Positions 24,212 through 33,162 are shown, numbered from the stretch's first letter. The stretch is 64,000 bases of DNA from Pseudorhodoferax sp. Leaf274 (GCF_001422445.1 NZ_LMNA01000030.1:328365-392364), one strand, 5' to 3'. Notes: generated by a model from the letters alone, not told the origin. Numbers and translations are program-made.

Positions 24212-24535
24212 ATGGAAACCCAAGCCATCCAGCAAGCCATCGACGCCATCGAACAAGCCACCGACAAGGCCGTCGAGCAACTCAAGAAGGGCCAGTCCGA
24301 CGCCGCGCTGCAAAGCGCCGTGCAGGACCTGCACCAGCAGGCCCGCACCAAGCGCGCGCTGACCGATCCGAAGGCCCTGGCGCAAGCCGCCGTGGACATC
24401 GAGCAGGCCGCCGACAAGGCCATGGACGCCTGCCGTGCGGCGGGCCAGGTCGATCCGGCGCTGCAGCAGGCCGTCAAGGATGCGCACCAGAAGGCCTCGC
24501 AACTCAAGCACCAGGTGCAGGGCACGCCGGCTTGA
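24212..24535 (+). CDS. Small helical hypothetical protein
   Basis: 107-residue, Ala/Gln/Lys-rich soluble protein, METQAIQQAIDAIEQATDKA at the start, that should be almost wholly alpha-helical with heptad-like spacing. It consists of two similar helical halves (AIEQATDKAVEQLKK and DIEQAADKAMDACRA). No family is recognised. The ATG at 24212 follows an AGGAAACC ribosome site. Its TGA stop (24533-24535) overlaps the likely TTG start of the acyl-CoA dehydrogenase-like gene, so it may be translationally coupled to that cluster. Confidence 0.65.
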   Translation: METQAIQQAIDAIEQATDKAVEQLKKGQSDAALQSAVQDLHQQARTKRALTDPKALAQAAVDIEQAADKAMDACRAAGQVDPALQQAVKDAHQKASQLKHQVQGTPA

Positions 24536-25560
24536 CGGCCGCCGCGCTGCAGGACCCGTCCGTGCGCGAAGTGCCCGTGCCGCCCAGCCATGTTGCAGCA
24601 CGTGCTGCACCTGCCGAGGCCCTGCGTGCACTCATCGCCGCGGAACGCGACCGGCTGCCGTTGCCAGGCGCTGGCCGGACCCTGCAGCGCTGGCAGGCGC
24701 TGGCCCGCGTGGCCGCGCAGGACCTTTCGCTCGCCAAACTCTTCGAAGGGCACACCGATGCGCTGGCGATCCTCGCCGAGCTCGGCGTGTCCGCGGCCCC
24801 GGGCGCCTGGGCGACCTGGTGCGCCGAGCCGCCCGATGCGCGGCTGCAATGTTCCGCACCCGGCCCCGATGGCCGGGTGCTGCTCTCGGGCCGCAAGGCC
24901 TGGTGTTCCGGCGCCGAGGGGGTCGACCATGCCGTCGTCAGCGGCTGGAACCCCGCAGGCCAGCCCTGCCTGGCCGCGGTGTCGCTGGACCAGGCGGGCG
25001 TGCGCATCAGCGCAGACGGCTGGCATGCCACGGGCATGGCGGCCACGCGCAGCGCCGACGTGTATTTCGACGCCGTGCCCGCGCGTGCCGTGGGCGCGCC
25101 GGGTGCCTACGTGCAACGGCCCGGCTTCTGGCACGGCGGCGCCGGCATCGCGGCCTGCTGGTGGGGCGGTGCCGCCGGCATCGCGCGCAGCGTGCATGCG
25201 CTGCTCGCAGCCCGCGGCGAACGGGTGGACGCGCACCAGCGCGCGCACCTGGGCCAGATCGACCTGGCGCTGCAGGGCAGCGCGGCGCTGCTGCGCGAGG
25301 CGGCCGCGTGGATCGACGCCCAGCCGCGGCAGGACGCCCAGGCCTGGGCGCTGCGCGTGCGACTGGCGGTGGAGCGCGACGCCTCGGCCGTGCTGCACCA
25401 CGCCGGCCGCGCGCTCGGCGCCGGGCCGCTGTGCCAGGACGCCGCACTCGGCCGCGCGCTGGCCGACCTGCCCATCTTCCTGCGCCAGAGCCATGCCGAG
25501 CGCGACCTCGCGGCGCTGAGCAACCACCTCTTGACGGACCCCCTGCCATGGACGCTGTGA
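24532..25560 (+). CDS. Acyl-CoA dehydrogenase-like protein
   Basis: 342 residues if translation begins at the TTG at 24532, which overlaps the previous stop as TTGA; GTG codons at 24562 and 24571 are alternatives. The middle (LQCSAPGPDGRVLLSGRKAWCSGAEGVDHAVV) and the GVRISADGWHATGMAATRSADVYFDAVPA segment match the flavin-binding beta-domain of acyl-CoA dehydrogenases (W(x)GA / V-GxR-GSxTxxVxFD patterns). The C-terminal half is helical. The protein is shorter than typical acyl-CoA dehydrogenases (about 380), and no catalytic Glu could be assigned, so it may have lost classic activity. It is first in a four-gene overlapping cluster with a deacetylase, methyltransferase and glycosyltransferase. 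Confidence 0.7.
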   Translation: MTAAALQDPSVREVPVPPSHVAARAAPAEALRALIAAERDRLPLPGAGRTLQRWQALARVAAQDLSLAKLFEGHTDALAILAELGVSAAPGAWATWCAEPPDARLQCSAPGPDGRVLLSGRKAWCSGAEGVDHAVVSGWNPAGQPCLAAVSLDQAGVRISADGWHATGMAATRSADVYFDAVPARAVGAPGAYVQRPGFWHGGAGIAACWWGGAAGIARSVHALLAARGERVDAHQRAHLGQIDLALQGSAALLREAAAWIDAQPRQDAQAWALRVRLAVERDASAVLHHAGRALGAGPLCQDAALGRALADLPIFLRQSHAERDLAALSNHLLTDPLPWTL

Positions 25561-26306
25561 GCGAGCGACAGATTGCCGGCGACGGCACGGCCGAGCGCGA
25601 CTGGCGTGCCTGGCTGCGCGCGCAGCCGCTGCCCGAGGTGCAGGCCGGCCAACTGGTGCGGCCCCTGCAGCGTGCCGTGGTCGTCGCGCCGCACCCGGAC
25701 GACGAGGTGCTGATGGTCGGCGGCCTGCTGGCGCAGCTGGCGCACCTCGCGCGGCGCGCGGTGGTGGTCGCGGTGACCGATGGCGAGGCCAGCCACGCCG
25801 GTTCGCGCCGCTGGACCCCCGCGGCGCTGGCCCGCCAGCGCAAGGACGAGACCGACGCCGCGCTGCGCGCGCTGGGACTGCACGCCAGCGTGCTGCGGCT
25901 GGGCCTGGCGGACGGCGGCGTGGCGGCCCAGGCCGGCCGCCTCGCGCGCCGCCTGCAGGCGCTGCTGACGCCCGACGACGTGGTGTTCACCACCTGGATG
26001 TTCGACGGTCACCCCGACCACGAGGCCTGTGCGCGCGCCACGCGTGCCGCTGCCGCCGTGCGCGGCGCGCGGCTGTACGAGGTGCCGGTCTGGGGCTGGC
26101 ATTGGGCCCCCGTGGGCGCCGTGCAGATGCCCTGGGACCGCGGCCGCCTGCTGGCGCTGCCCGCCGATGCGCTGGCGCGCAAGCGGGCCGCGGTGCGGGC
26201 CTTCGCATCGCAATGGCAGCGCGACCCGGACTGCCCGCACACGCCGGTGCTGCGGCCATCGACGCTGGAGCGCGTGGAACGCCCGTTCGAGGTGTTGTTC
26301 GCATGA
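25548..26306 (+). CDS. PIG-L family deacetylase
   Basis: 252-residue LmbE/PIG-L-family zinc hydrolase that removes N-acetyl groups from sugar or glycan substrates. The metal-binding motif HPDDE is at residues 49-53, and the second motif GHPDH at 154-158 (His155, His158). The TDGEASHAGSRRW segment lies between. The start at 25548 overlaps the acyl-CoA dehydrogenase-like stop by 13 bp, and the stop overlaps the next ATG as ATGA. That gives a strict translational chain. The context (methyltransferase plus glycosyltransferase) suggests an amino-sugar or glycolipid modification. Confidence 0.9.
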   Translation: MDAVSERQIAGDGTAERDWRAWLRAQPLPEVQAGQLVRPLQRAVVVAPHPDDEVLMVGGLLAQLAHLARRAVVVAVTDGEASHAGSRRWTPAALARQRKDETDAALRALGLHASVLRLGLADGGVAAQAGRLARRLQALLTPDDVVFTTWMFDGHPDHEACARATRAAAAVRGARLYEVPVWGWHWAPVGAVQMPWDRGRLLALPADALARKRAAVRAFASQWQRDPDCPHTPVLRPSTLERVERPFEVLFA

Positions 26307-26917
26307 ACGCCGTCCACCCGCCTGTATTGCAAGACCACTTCGAGAAACTGTACGAGGACAGCGCCGACCCCTACGGCCTGCGCACGCGCTGGTACGAGCA
26401 GCGCAAGCGCGACATCCTGCTGGCCGGCCTGCCGCGCCCGCGCTTCGGGCGTTGCTACGAGCCCGGTTGCGGCAACGGCGAGCTGACGGTGCAGCTGGCC
26501 GCGCGCTGCGACGCGGTGCTCGCGGCCGACTTCTCTGCGCAGGTGCTGCGCACCGCCCGCGAGCGCACCGCAGGGCTGGCCCACGTGCGGCTTGCGCAGC
26601 ACGTGCTGCCGGACCAGTGGCCGGTGGACGAGCAGTTCGACCTCATCGTGCTGAGCGAGATGCTGTACTTCCTGCCGCTCGACGCGGTGCGCAGCGTGGC
26701 ACGCCACTGTGCGCAAGGCCTCGCGCCCGACGGCGTGCTGGTGGCCTGCGACTGGCGGCCGCCGTTCGCCGGGCGCGTCAGTGCCACCGGCGACGTGCAT
26801 GCCGCCCTGCAGGAGATCGGCCTGTGCACGGCCGTGGCGCACGACGAAGACGATTTCAGCCTCAGGGTCTGGGCCCGGGATGCGCGCTCCGTGGCGCAGC
26901 GCGAAGGCATCCGATGA
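26303..26917 (+). CDS. NodS-like SAM-dependent methyltransferase
   Basis: 204-residue class I methyltransferase. The N-terminus HFEKLYEDSADPYGLRTRWYEQRKRDILL and motif I EPGCGNGELTVQLA (about 53-66) resemble the NodS family, the N-methyltransferases of Nod-factor amino sugars. Motif II/III-like FDLIVLSEMLYFLPL and the GLAPDGVLVACDW strand follow. The start is the ATG at 26303 overlapping the deacetylase stop (ATGA), and the stop overlaps the glycosyltransferase start the same way. As NodS acts on de-acetylated amino groups, a deacetylase directly upstream is functionally suggestive. The actual substrate is unknown. Confidence 0.85.
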   Translation: MNAVHPPVLQDHFEKLYEDSADPYGLRTRWYEQRKRDILLAGLPRPRFGRCYEPGCGNGELTVQLAARCDAVLAADFSAQVLRTARERTAGLAHVRLAQHVLPDQWPVDEQFDLIVLSEMLYFLPLDAVRSVARHCAQGLAPDGVLVACDWRPPFAGRVSATGDVHAALQEIGLCTAVAHDEDDFSLRVWARDARSVAQREGIR

Positions 26918-27630
26918 TCGGCGTGGTGATCCCCGCGCACGACGAGTCGGCGCACATCGCCGCTGCCGTGGCCGCCGCCCGGTGCGCAGCCGCACACCCG
27001 GCGCTGGCCGGCGAACCGGTGGAGATCCTCGTGGTGGCCGATGCCTGCCGCGACGACACCGCCGCGCAGGCCGCCGCCAGCGGCGCGTCCACGCTGGTGC
27101 TGGCGGCACGCAACGTCGGCCTGGCCCGCCATGCGGGTGCGCAGCAGCTGCTGGCCGCGGGTGCGCGCTGGCTGGCCTTCACCGACGCCGACTCCACCGT
27201 GGCCGAGGACTGGCTGGCCGCCCAACTGGCGCTGCGGTGCGAAGCCGTGTGCGGCTGCGTCTGGGTGACGGACTGGCAGGCGCATGGCGAACACGGTGCG
27301 TCGCTGGCGCAGGCCTTCGCGGCGCAGTACCGCCCGGTGGAAGGGCACAGCCACATCCATGGCGCCAACCTCGGCCTGTCTGCCGAGGCCTACCTGCGCG
27401 CAGGCGGCTTCCCGGCCCTGGCCACCAGCGAGGACGTGGCGCTGGTGCGGGCGCTGGAGGCCGCCGGCATCGTCGTCGCCTACAGCGCGCTGCCGCGTGT
27501 GTGGACCAGCGCGCGCGTGGACCACCGCGCGCCGCTGGGCTTCGGCGATGCGCTGCGCCGCCTGTCGAGCGCGCTGCAGATGCCGCTGGCCGGGGAGGGC
27601 GGTGTGGTGCTGGGCGAGGCCGTCGCCTGA
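26914..27630 (+). CDS. Family 2 glycosyltransferase
   Basis: 238-residue GT-A fold glycosyltransferase (GT2). The nucleotide-sugar site shows as MIGVVIPAHDE at the N-terminus, LVVADACRDDT, NVGLARHAGA and the metal-binding triad FTDADS (Asp91, Asp93). The ED-like motif at LATSEDVALV is further support. It has no transmembrane segment, so it is a cytosolic enzyme. The start overlaps the methyltransferase stop as ATGA. It closes the four-gene cluster; the next gene is 149 bp away with its own ribosome site. The donor and acceptor cannot be told from sequence. Confidence 0.9.
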   Translation: MIGVVIPAHDESAHIAAAVAAARCAAAHPALAGEPVEILVVADACRDDTAAQAAASGASTLVLAARNVGLARHAGAQQLLAAGARWLAFTDADSTVAEDWLAAQLALRCEAVCGCVWVTDWQAHGEHGASLAQAFAAQYRPVEGHSHIHGANLGLSAEAYLRAGGFPALATSEDVALVRALEAAGIVVAYSALPRVWTSARVDHRAPLGFGDALRRLSSALQMPLAGEGGVVLGEAVA

Positions 27631-27779
27631 GTGCGCGGCGCCCTGCGTGCATGCCCTGCCGAAGCGCCGTGGACCACGCGCGCAGCAGCCCTTCTCCCAC
27701 AGCCCGCCCCCCTGCGCCATCCGTACAACGGTGGACAGGCTGCCCCTGGCAGCTACCGCCTGACCCACAAGGAGAAGAC

Positions 27780-28016
27780 ATGGCGAACCCGAATGGCCTG
27801 AACATCCGCAACACCCAGCGCGACACCCCCGAGGTGGACGAAGCCGAACGCAAGGTCGGCGGCCTGCTGGGCGATCTCGAGGAAAGCACCGACAGCGAGG
27901 TCAAGGACGTGGACGTGCACGAGGTCGTGGACACCGATGCGCAAGGCAACCCGGTGGTCAAGAAGGCCGTCGACATCACGGTCGAGCACCGGCCCAAGAA
28001 GGGCTGGGCGCGTTGA
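27780..28016 (+). CDS. Small acidic hypothetical protein
   Basis: 78-residue acidic protein, MANPNGLNIRNTQRDTPEVD at the start, followed by a Glu/Asp-rich segment (ESTDSEVKDVDVHEVVDTD) and a basic tail (EHRPKKGWAR). It is likely flexible, and no family is recognised. A clear AAGGAGA ribosome site precedes the ATG at 27780, supporting real expression. It lies 13 bp before the alpha/beta hydrolase, so the two may be cotranscribed. Confidence 0.7.
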   Translation: MANPNGLNIRNTQRDTPEVDEAERKVGGLLGDLEESTDSEVKDVDVHEVVDTDAQGNPVVKKAVDITVEHRPKKGWAR

Positions 28017-28029
28017 GATCGCCCGGCCG

Positions 28030-28683
28030 ATGAAGGTTCCCGCGCTGCTGGTGCTGCCTGGCTGGGACGACGACGGCAAGCAGCAGTTCGATGCGCTGAG
28101 CGCGCAACTGGCGCCGGACGGCTGGGTCTGCCGCCGTGGCCGCATCCCCGACGCGAGCTGGCCCGCGCAGCAGCGGGCCGAGGTCAGCCGCAGCAGTTCG
28201 CTGCACGCGGTGCTGGAGGACTACATGGACCTGGCGGCCGTGCGCGGCATCGCGCGCAGCCGCTTTGGCGTGCTGGGCTTCAGCTACGGCGGCTACATGG
28301 CGACCTTCCTCGCCGCGGCCAAGCCGGTGCGCTTCCTGGCCCTGCGCTCGCCGGCGCTGTACCCGGATGCCGGCTGGGAGGATCCGAAGGAAAGCCTGGA
28401 CAAGCCGACGCTGCGCGCCTACCGCTCGCAGCTGCTCGGCCCTGCGCAGAACCGCTCGCTGTGGTGCTGCGCGCGCTTTCGCGGCGACGTGCTGCTGATC
28501 GACTCGGAACAGGACGAGATCATCCCGCACCCGGTGATCGCGAGCTACGAGCAGTCGTTCCGCAGCGCCCGTTCGGTCACGCGCTACACCCTGGCGGGGG
28601 CCGACCACGCGCTGACGGCGCCGGCAGCGCAGCGCGAATACCACGACGTGCTGGTGGGCTGGCTCAACGGCCTGCTGCGCTGA
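28030..28683 (+). CDS. Alpha/beta hydrolase
   Basis: 217-residue single-domain alpha/beta hydrolase (dienelactone-hydrolase/YqiA-like). The nucleophile elbow GFSYGG places Ser85. The acid is probably the Asp in LLIDSEQDEIIP (about 157-163), and the base His in GADHALTAP (about 196). It starts at MKVPALLVLPGWDDDGKQQF with an ATG at 28030. No signal peptide is present, so it is cytosolic. The substrate is unknown. Confidence 0.88.
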   Translation: MKVPALLVLPGWDDDGKQQFDALSAQLAPDGWVCRRGRIPDASWPAQQRAEVSRSSSLHAVLEDYMDLAAVRGIARSRFGVLGFSYGGYMATFLAAAKPVRFLALRSPALYPDAGWEDPKESLDKPTLRAYRSQLLGPAQNRSLWCCARFRGDVLLIDSEQDEIIPHPVIASYEQSFRSARSVTRYTLAGADHALTAPAAQREYHDVLVGWLNGLLR

Positions 28684-28869
28684 CGTCCGCGACGGGGCCG
28701 CCCGCGCACCCACCCACGGGGCGTGCCGCATCCGCTTTGCATGGATGCACGTGGTGTGGCTGGTCTTGAAGCCCGGCAATGCCTGTCCCGCAGAGCGCCG
28801 CTGAGGTGGTCACCGGGATGCGCCTCCGTCCTACGGGACCGGCTTGGGCGAGCCCGGATGCTTGCGGGC

Positions 28870-30666
28870 ATGGACAAGACCAAGGCAAGCGCCCCGACCG
28901 CAGGGCAGCCCCGGCCCACGCAGCGCAGGCTGCTGCAACTGCTGCGCCAGGTGTTCGAACTGGAGGCGCTGCGCCCAGGCCAGCAGCGCGTCATCGACCG
29001 CGTGCTGGCCGGCCAGTCCACGCTGGCGGTGATGCCCACCGGCGCCGGCAAGTCGCTGTGCTACCAGCTGCCGGCCCTGCTGCTGCCGGGGCTCACGCTG
29101 GTCGTCTCGCCGCTGATCGCGCTCATGAAGGACCAGTGCGACAAGCTGCAGGCCCAGGGCGTGCTGGCCGTGGAACTGCACAGCAGCCTGTGTGCCGCCG
29201 AGCGCGACGCGGCGCTGGACGCGGTGGCGGACGGCACGGCGCGCATCGTGCTGGTCACGCCCGAGCGGCTGGCCGATCCGGGCTTCCAGGCGCTGCTGCA
29301 GAGCCGGCCCATCTCGCTCGCGGTGGTCGACGAGGCCCATTGCATCTCCGAATGGGGCCACGACTTCCGGCCGGCCTTCCTGCAGATCGGCCCCGCGCTG
29401 CGGCGGCTCGGCGCGCCGCCCGTGCTGGCGCTGACGGCCACCGCGCCGCCCGATGTCGCCGCCGAGATCGCCCGCCGCCTGCGCATTCCCGCGGCCGGCA
29501 CGGTCGACCTGGGCGTGTGGCGGCCCAACCTGCGCTACAGCGTCGAGGTGGTGGCGGACGTCGCGGAGAAGTTGCACAAGCTGCGCGAGCGCGTGCAGGC
29601 GCTGGAGGGACCGGGCATCGTCTACACCGCCACCGTGCGGGCGGCCGAGGAGGTCCATGCCGCGCTGTGCGCCGACGGCGTGGCCACCGGGCTCTACCAC
29701 GGCAAGCGCAAGGCGGCCGAACGGCGCACGGCGCAGGACGCGTTCATGGACGGCAGCAGCCGCGTGATGGTGGCCACCAACGCCTTCGGCATGGGCATCG
29801 ACAAGGCCGACGTGCGCTTCGTCGTGCACTACCAGCTGCCGGCCAGCCTGGATGCGTACTACCAGGAATCCGGCCGCGCCGGGCGCGATGGCCAGCCGGC
29901 CGAATGCCTGCTGCTGTTCGCCCGGCGTGACCAGGCCGTGCAGAACTTCTTCCTGGGCGGGCAGATGGTCTCGGGCAAGGATGCCGAGCGCGTGCTGCAG
30001 GCGCTCGACGCGCTGCCGGCCGGCGAAGCGGCTACGCCTATTGCCTTGCGGCGCGGGTTGCGCATGCCGGCCGGCAAGCTGGCCGCCGTGCTGGGCTTGC
30101 TGCAGGGCGCGGGCCTGGCCAACGCCGTGCGCTCGGACGGCCGCGCGGCCTGGCGCGCCGCGCCGCCGCGCGCCGGCCGGTCGCTGGCCCGGGTGCTGCA
30201 GGCCGAGCATGCGCGCCGCGACCAGGACCAGCGCAAGCTGCAGGCCATGGTCGACTATGCCGAGGGCGGCAGCTGCCGCTGGAGCGCGCTGGCGCAGGCC
30301 TTGCGCGGCGAGAACGCGCCGCGCTGCGGGCGCTGCGACAACTGCATGCGCATCCGCGCGCTCGAGGCCGCGGCCGCGGCCGCCGCCGCGACGCCAACTG
30401 CCGCGGACGGCGCACCGGCGCCGGCCGCCACGCCGGCCGTGGTGGTGGCGCCGCCCCACGCGTTCGCAGCCGACGATGCCGTGCGCGTGCGGCGCTTCGG
30501 GGCCGGGCGCGTGGTCCGTGCCGCGGCCGATGCGATCGTGGTGCGCTTTGCCGACGGCAGCGAGCGCAGCTTCCAGCCCGACTTCGTGCGGCCGCAGGCG
30601 GCGCGCCGCGGCCGCCTGGTCGCCACGCCGGGGATGCTGGAGACCGTGCCGGCGGCGCCGGCCTGA
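28870..30666 (+). CDS. recQ: ATP-dependent DNA helicase RecQ, with extra C-terminal domain
   Basis: 598-residue RecQ-family 3'-5' DNA helicase. Motif I is MPTGAGKS (residues 55-62), motif II DEAH at 154-157 in the DEAHCISEWGHDFRP block, and motif VI QESGRAGRDG near 335. The zinc-binding segment of the RecQ C-terminal domain is visible as CRWSALAQ ... RCGRCDNC (about 470-492). After an Ala/Pro-rich linker, a C-terminal module (about 530-580; RVRRFGAGRVV ... RFADGSERSF) resembles DUF3553 rather than an HRDC domain. The ATG at 28870 is preferred; one at 28858 adds four residues. No partner genes are adjacent. Confidence 0.92.
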   Translation: MDKTKASAPTAGQPRPTQRRLLQLLRQVFELEALRPGQQRVIDRVLAGQSTLAVMPTGAGKSLCYQLPALLLPGLTLVVSPLIALMKDQCDKLQAQGVLAVELHSSLCAAERDAALDAVADGTARIVLVTPERLADPGFQALLQSRPISLAVVDEAHCISEWGHDFRPAFLQIGPALRRLGAPPVLALTATAPPDVAAEIARRLRIPAAGTVDLGVWRPNLRYSVEVVADVAEKLHKLRERVQALEGPGIVYTATVRAAEEVHAALCADGVATGLYHGKRKAAERRTAQDAFMDGSSRVMVATNAFGMGIDKADVRFVVHYQLPASLDAYYQESGRAGRDGQPAECLLLFARRDQAVQNFFLGGQMVSGKDAERVLQALDALPAGEAATPIALRRGLRMPAGKLAAVLGLLQGAGLANAVRSDGRAAWRAAPPRAGRSLARVLQAEHARRDQDQRKLQAMVDYAEGGSCRWSALAQALRGENAPRCGRCDNCMRIRALEAAAAAAAATPTAADGAPAPAATPAVVVAPPHAFAADDAVRVRRFGAGRVVRAAADAIVVRFADGSERSFQPDFVRPQAARRGRLVATPGMLETVPAAPA

Positions 30667-30748
30667 TGGCGCCATCCACGCGCGCCGCTGCTCGCTGCCC
30701 GGCACCGGGCGCAGTGGCCTGCACGCAGAAGCGGGCTGCGCGCGTTCA

Positions 30749-30945
30749 GAGCTGGCCGGCATCGGCCTGGGCCTCGCGACCACGCCGGCCACCACCATGA
30801 CGACGGCGGTCGTGCCGCCCCAGCGCGCGGGCATGGCCTGGGGCATGGACGCGAGCGCGCGCCTGATCACGGTGGCGCTCAACATCGCGGCGGTGGGCCA
30901 GGTGCTGGTGGGCGGCATCGGCCTGAGGACCGGCGGCGCCGGGCC
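30749..30945 (+). pseudogene. Degraded fragment of an MFS drug/proton antiporter
   Basis: The plus-strand reading gives SELAGIGLGLATTPATTMTT then VPPQRAGMAWGMDASARLI and ALNIAAVGQVLVGGIG. This is the late-transmembrane region of DHA2-type MFS exporters, where VPPERAGMASGxxxTxRQ is typical. There is no start, and the rest of the transporter is missing on both sides, so it is a gene remnant. It lies in the 518-bp gap 30667-31184 between recQ and the ferritin-like gene. The rest of that gap holds nothing I recognise except presumed promoter DNA for the next gene. Confidence 0.6.
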
Positions 30946-31184
30946 GCGCGGTGCTGCCGCACACGCACGCCATGGCCGACCGGGATGTCGGCGTCCCGTC
31001 CTACGCGGTGCGTTCGGTCCGCGGCGCCTGATCGTCCGTATCAGGCAGTGATCGGATGTGCTGCCTGCCACGCGGATGTGCGTGGACCGGGCGGGCAGCT
31101 GGTTGTGCCTGCGCAGCCGCGCAGGTGCCCACCCACGGTGCCGCCATGCCGGATGGCGCGCGGCCACCATAGAGGAGCAAAGCC

Positions 31185-32153
31185 ATGCTGGGTCATTTCA
31201 TGACGCGTGAACAGGTCAGCGGGATCGCGACGCGGCGCGCCGAACGGCGCGCCTTCTTTCGCAAGACGAGTGGTTTCGCGGTGGGCGTCGCGGGGGGCGG
31301 GATCCTCGCCGCCTGCGGCGGTGGGTCGAGCGATTCCAACGCCCAGGCCAACGCGGTCTCCGATGGCGACGTGCTGAACTTCGCGCTCAACCTGGAATAC
31401 CTGGAGGCCCAGTTCTATGCGTTCGCCGCCACGGGTTCCGGCCTGCCCGCGTCGCAGCTGACGGGCACGGGCACGCAGGGCGCGGTGACGGGCGGGCGCG
31501 CGGTGAGCTTCACCGACCCGGTGGTGCGCCAGTACGCCAAGGAGATCGCGCAAGACGAGGTGGCGCACGTGGCCTTCCTGCGCCAGGCCCTGGGCTCGGC
31601 CGCGGTGGCGCAGCCGGCCATCGACATCGGCGCCGACCCGAACGGCGCGTTCTCGAGCGCCGCACGCGCGGCCGGCCTGATCAGCGCGGGCCAGTCGTTC
31701 GATCCGTACGCGAGCGACGAGAACTTTCTGCTGGCCGCTTTCATCTTCGAGGACGTGGGCGTGACGGCGTACAAGGGCGCCTCGCCGCTGATCCAGAACA
31801 AGACCTTCCTGGAGGCGGCGGCCGGCATCCTGGCGGTGGAGGCCTACCACGCCGGGCTGGTGCGCACCGCGCTCTATGCCAAGGGCGTGGCCACACCGTC
31901 GTTGCGCACGGCCACCGACGCGATCTCCAACGCACGCGACAGCCTGGACGGCAGCAGCGACGTGGACCAGGGCGTGACCGGTTCGGACGACCGTTCCAAC
32001 ATCGTGCCGACCGACGCCAACGGCATCGCCTTCAGCCGCTCGCCGGGCGACGTGCTCAACATCGTGTACCTGAACCCGGGGGCGGTCTCGCGCGGCGGCT
32101 TCTACCCAGCCGGCGTGAACGGCACGCTGGTGCTGAGCAGCGCGCTGGCCTGA
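31185..32153 (+). CDS. Tat-exported ferritin-like domain lipoprotein
   Basis: 322-residue protein with a twin-arginine signal (RRAFFRK at residues 21-27) followed by a hydrophobic run and the lipobox LAAC at residue 44, so a Tat-exported lipoprotein is predicted. The mature part is a ferritin-like four-helix domain (family PF13668 by memory), with iron-type Glu and His in [41 protein letters not shown] and [15 protein letters not shown]. Homologues are called desiccation-related. It may store or oxidise metal outside the cytoplasm. It ends next to a strong hairpin (32163-32190) and is followed by a ZIP transporter. Confidence 0.88.
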   Translation: MLGHFMTREQVSGIATRRAERRAFFRKTSGFAVGVAGGGILAACGGGSSDSNAQANAVSDGDVLNFALNLEYLEAQFYAFAATGSGLPASQLTGTGTQGAVTGGRAVSFTDPVVRQYAKEIAQDEVAHVAFLRQALGSAAVAQPAIDIGADPNGAFSSAARAAGLISAGQSFDPYASDENFLLAAFIFEDVGVTAYKGASPLIQNKTFLEAAAGILAVEAYHAGLVRTALYAKGVATPSLRTATDAISNARDSLDGSSDVDQGVTGSDDRSNIVPTDANGIAFSRSPGDVLNIVYLNPGAVSRGGFYPAGVNGTLVLSSALA

Positions 32154-32162
32154 CCCACCCAT

Positions 32163-32190
32163 GACAAGCCCCGCCGACGCGGGGCTTGTC
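32163..32190 (+). terminator. Strong 12-bp hairpin after the ferritin-like gene
   Basis: Perfect inverted repeat GACAAGCCCCGC-CGAC-GCGGGGCTTGTC, 10 bp after the ferritin-like stop and 38 bp before the ZIP start. The T-tract is weak, so termination is probable rather than certain. It most likely separates the two genes into different transcripts. Confidence 0.75.
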
Positions 32191-32228
32191 GCTTGACCCC
32201 CTTCACCTGCTTCGACCGAGGACGCACC

Positions 32229-33149
32229 ATGGACTCACTGCACGCACCGCACGCATCCGCACTGCCGCATGCCGGGGGGCTGCGCTGGCACTGGCGCTAC
32301 GTCGCCGGGCTGGCCATCGTGTTCGGCGCGCTGGCCATCTGGTCGCAGCAGCTGCTCGATGCGACGTGGCTGCAGGACCCGGGTGTCCGTGGCGCCCTGA
32401 TGGGCGGCAGCATGGCCGCCCTGGCCACGGCACTGGGCACCTTGCCGGTGCTGCTCTCGCAGAAGTTCTCGCAGCGCACCTACGACACCATGCTGGGCTT
32501 CGGCGCCGGCGTCATGCTGGCCGCCAGTTCGTTCTCGCTGATCATCCCCGCGCTGGCGGCGGCCAAGGCGCAGGGCGCAGGCAGCTGGGGCGCGGCCGGC
32601 GTGGTGGGCTTCGGCCTGGCCGCCGGCGCCTTGCTGCTGCTGGTGATCGACCTCGTGGTGCCGCACGAGCACTTCGTCAAGGGCCTGGAAGGGCCGCAGG
32701 CCCGCGCCATGAAGCGGGTCTGGCTCTTCGTACTGGCCATCGCCGTGCACAACCTGCCCGAGGGGCTGGCCATCGGCGTGGCCTACGCGGGCACCGAGCC
32801 GCTCAGCGCGCTGGCGCTGGCCACCGGCATCTCGATCCAGGACGTGCCCGAGGGCATGGTCGTGGCGCTGGCGCTGCGCGGCGTCGGCTACGGCCGGGTG
32901 TGGTCGGCGGGGCTGGGCGTGCTGTCGGGGTTGGTCGAACCGGTGGCGGCGGTGTTCGGCGCGGCCGTGATCGGGCTGTCCGCCGGGCTGCTGCCCTGGG
33001 GATTGGCCGCCGCGGCCGGCGCGATGCTGTATGTGATCAGCCACGAGATCATCCCCGAATCGCACCGTGCCGGGCACGAGCGCTGGGCCACCTGCGGGCT
33101 CATGCTGGGCTTCATCCTGATGATGGTGCTCGACACCGCGCTGGCCTAG
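32229..33149 (+). CDS. ZIP family metal transporter
   Basis: 306-residue inner-membrane transporter of the ZIP (ZupT/GufA) family, importing Zn2+ and other divalent metals. About eight transmembrane helices are visible. The metal-binding helix IV carries HNLPEG (His174, Glu178), and helix V has the second site IQDVPEG. VISHEIIPESHR near residue 280 matches the family. A His-containing N-terminus (DSLHAPHASALPHAGGLRWHW) is cytosolic or periplasmic. Only 13 bp separate it from the following ECF sigma gene, so that gene may be transcribed with it. Confidence 0.92.
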   Translation: MDSLHAPHASALPHAGGLRWHWRYVAGLAIVFGALAIWSQQLLDATWLQDPGVRGALMGGSMAALATALGTLPVLLSQKFSQRTYDTMLGFGAGVMLAASSFSLIIPALAAAKAQGAGSWGAAGVVGFGLAAGALLLLVIDLVVPHEHFVKGLEGPQARAMKRVWLFVLAIAVHNLPEGLAIGVAYAGTEPLSALALATGISIQDVPEGMVVALALRGVGYGRVWSAGLGVLSGLVEPVAAVFGAAVIGLSAGLLPWGLAAAAGAMLYVISHEIIPESHRAGHERWATCGLMLGFILMMVLDTALA

Positions 33150-33162
33150 CCGCCCGACCGCC

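Noticed and set aside
20950..25527. A 1525-residue minus-strand open frame opposite polB and the next genes.
   Set aside because: It is opposite well-supported genes and lacks family signatures, except for its last 61 codons, which are a separate small gene.
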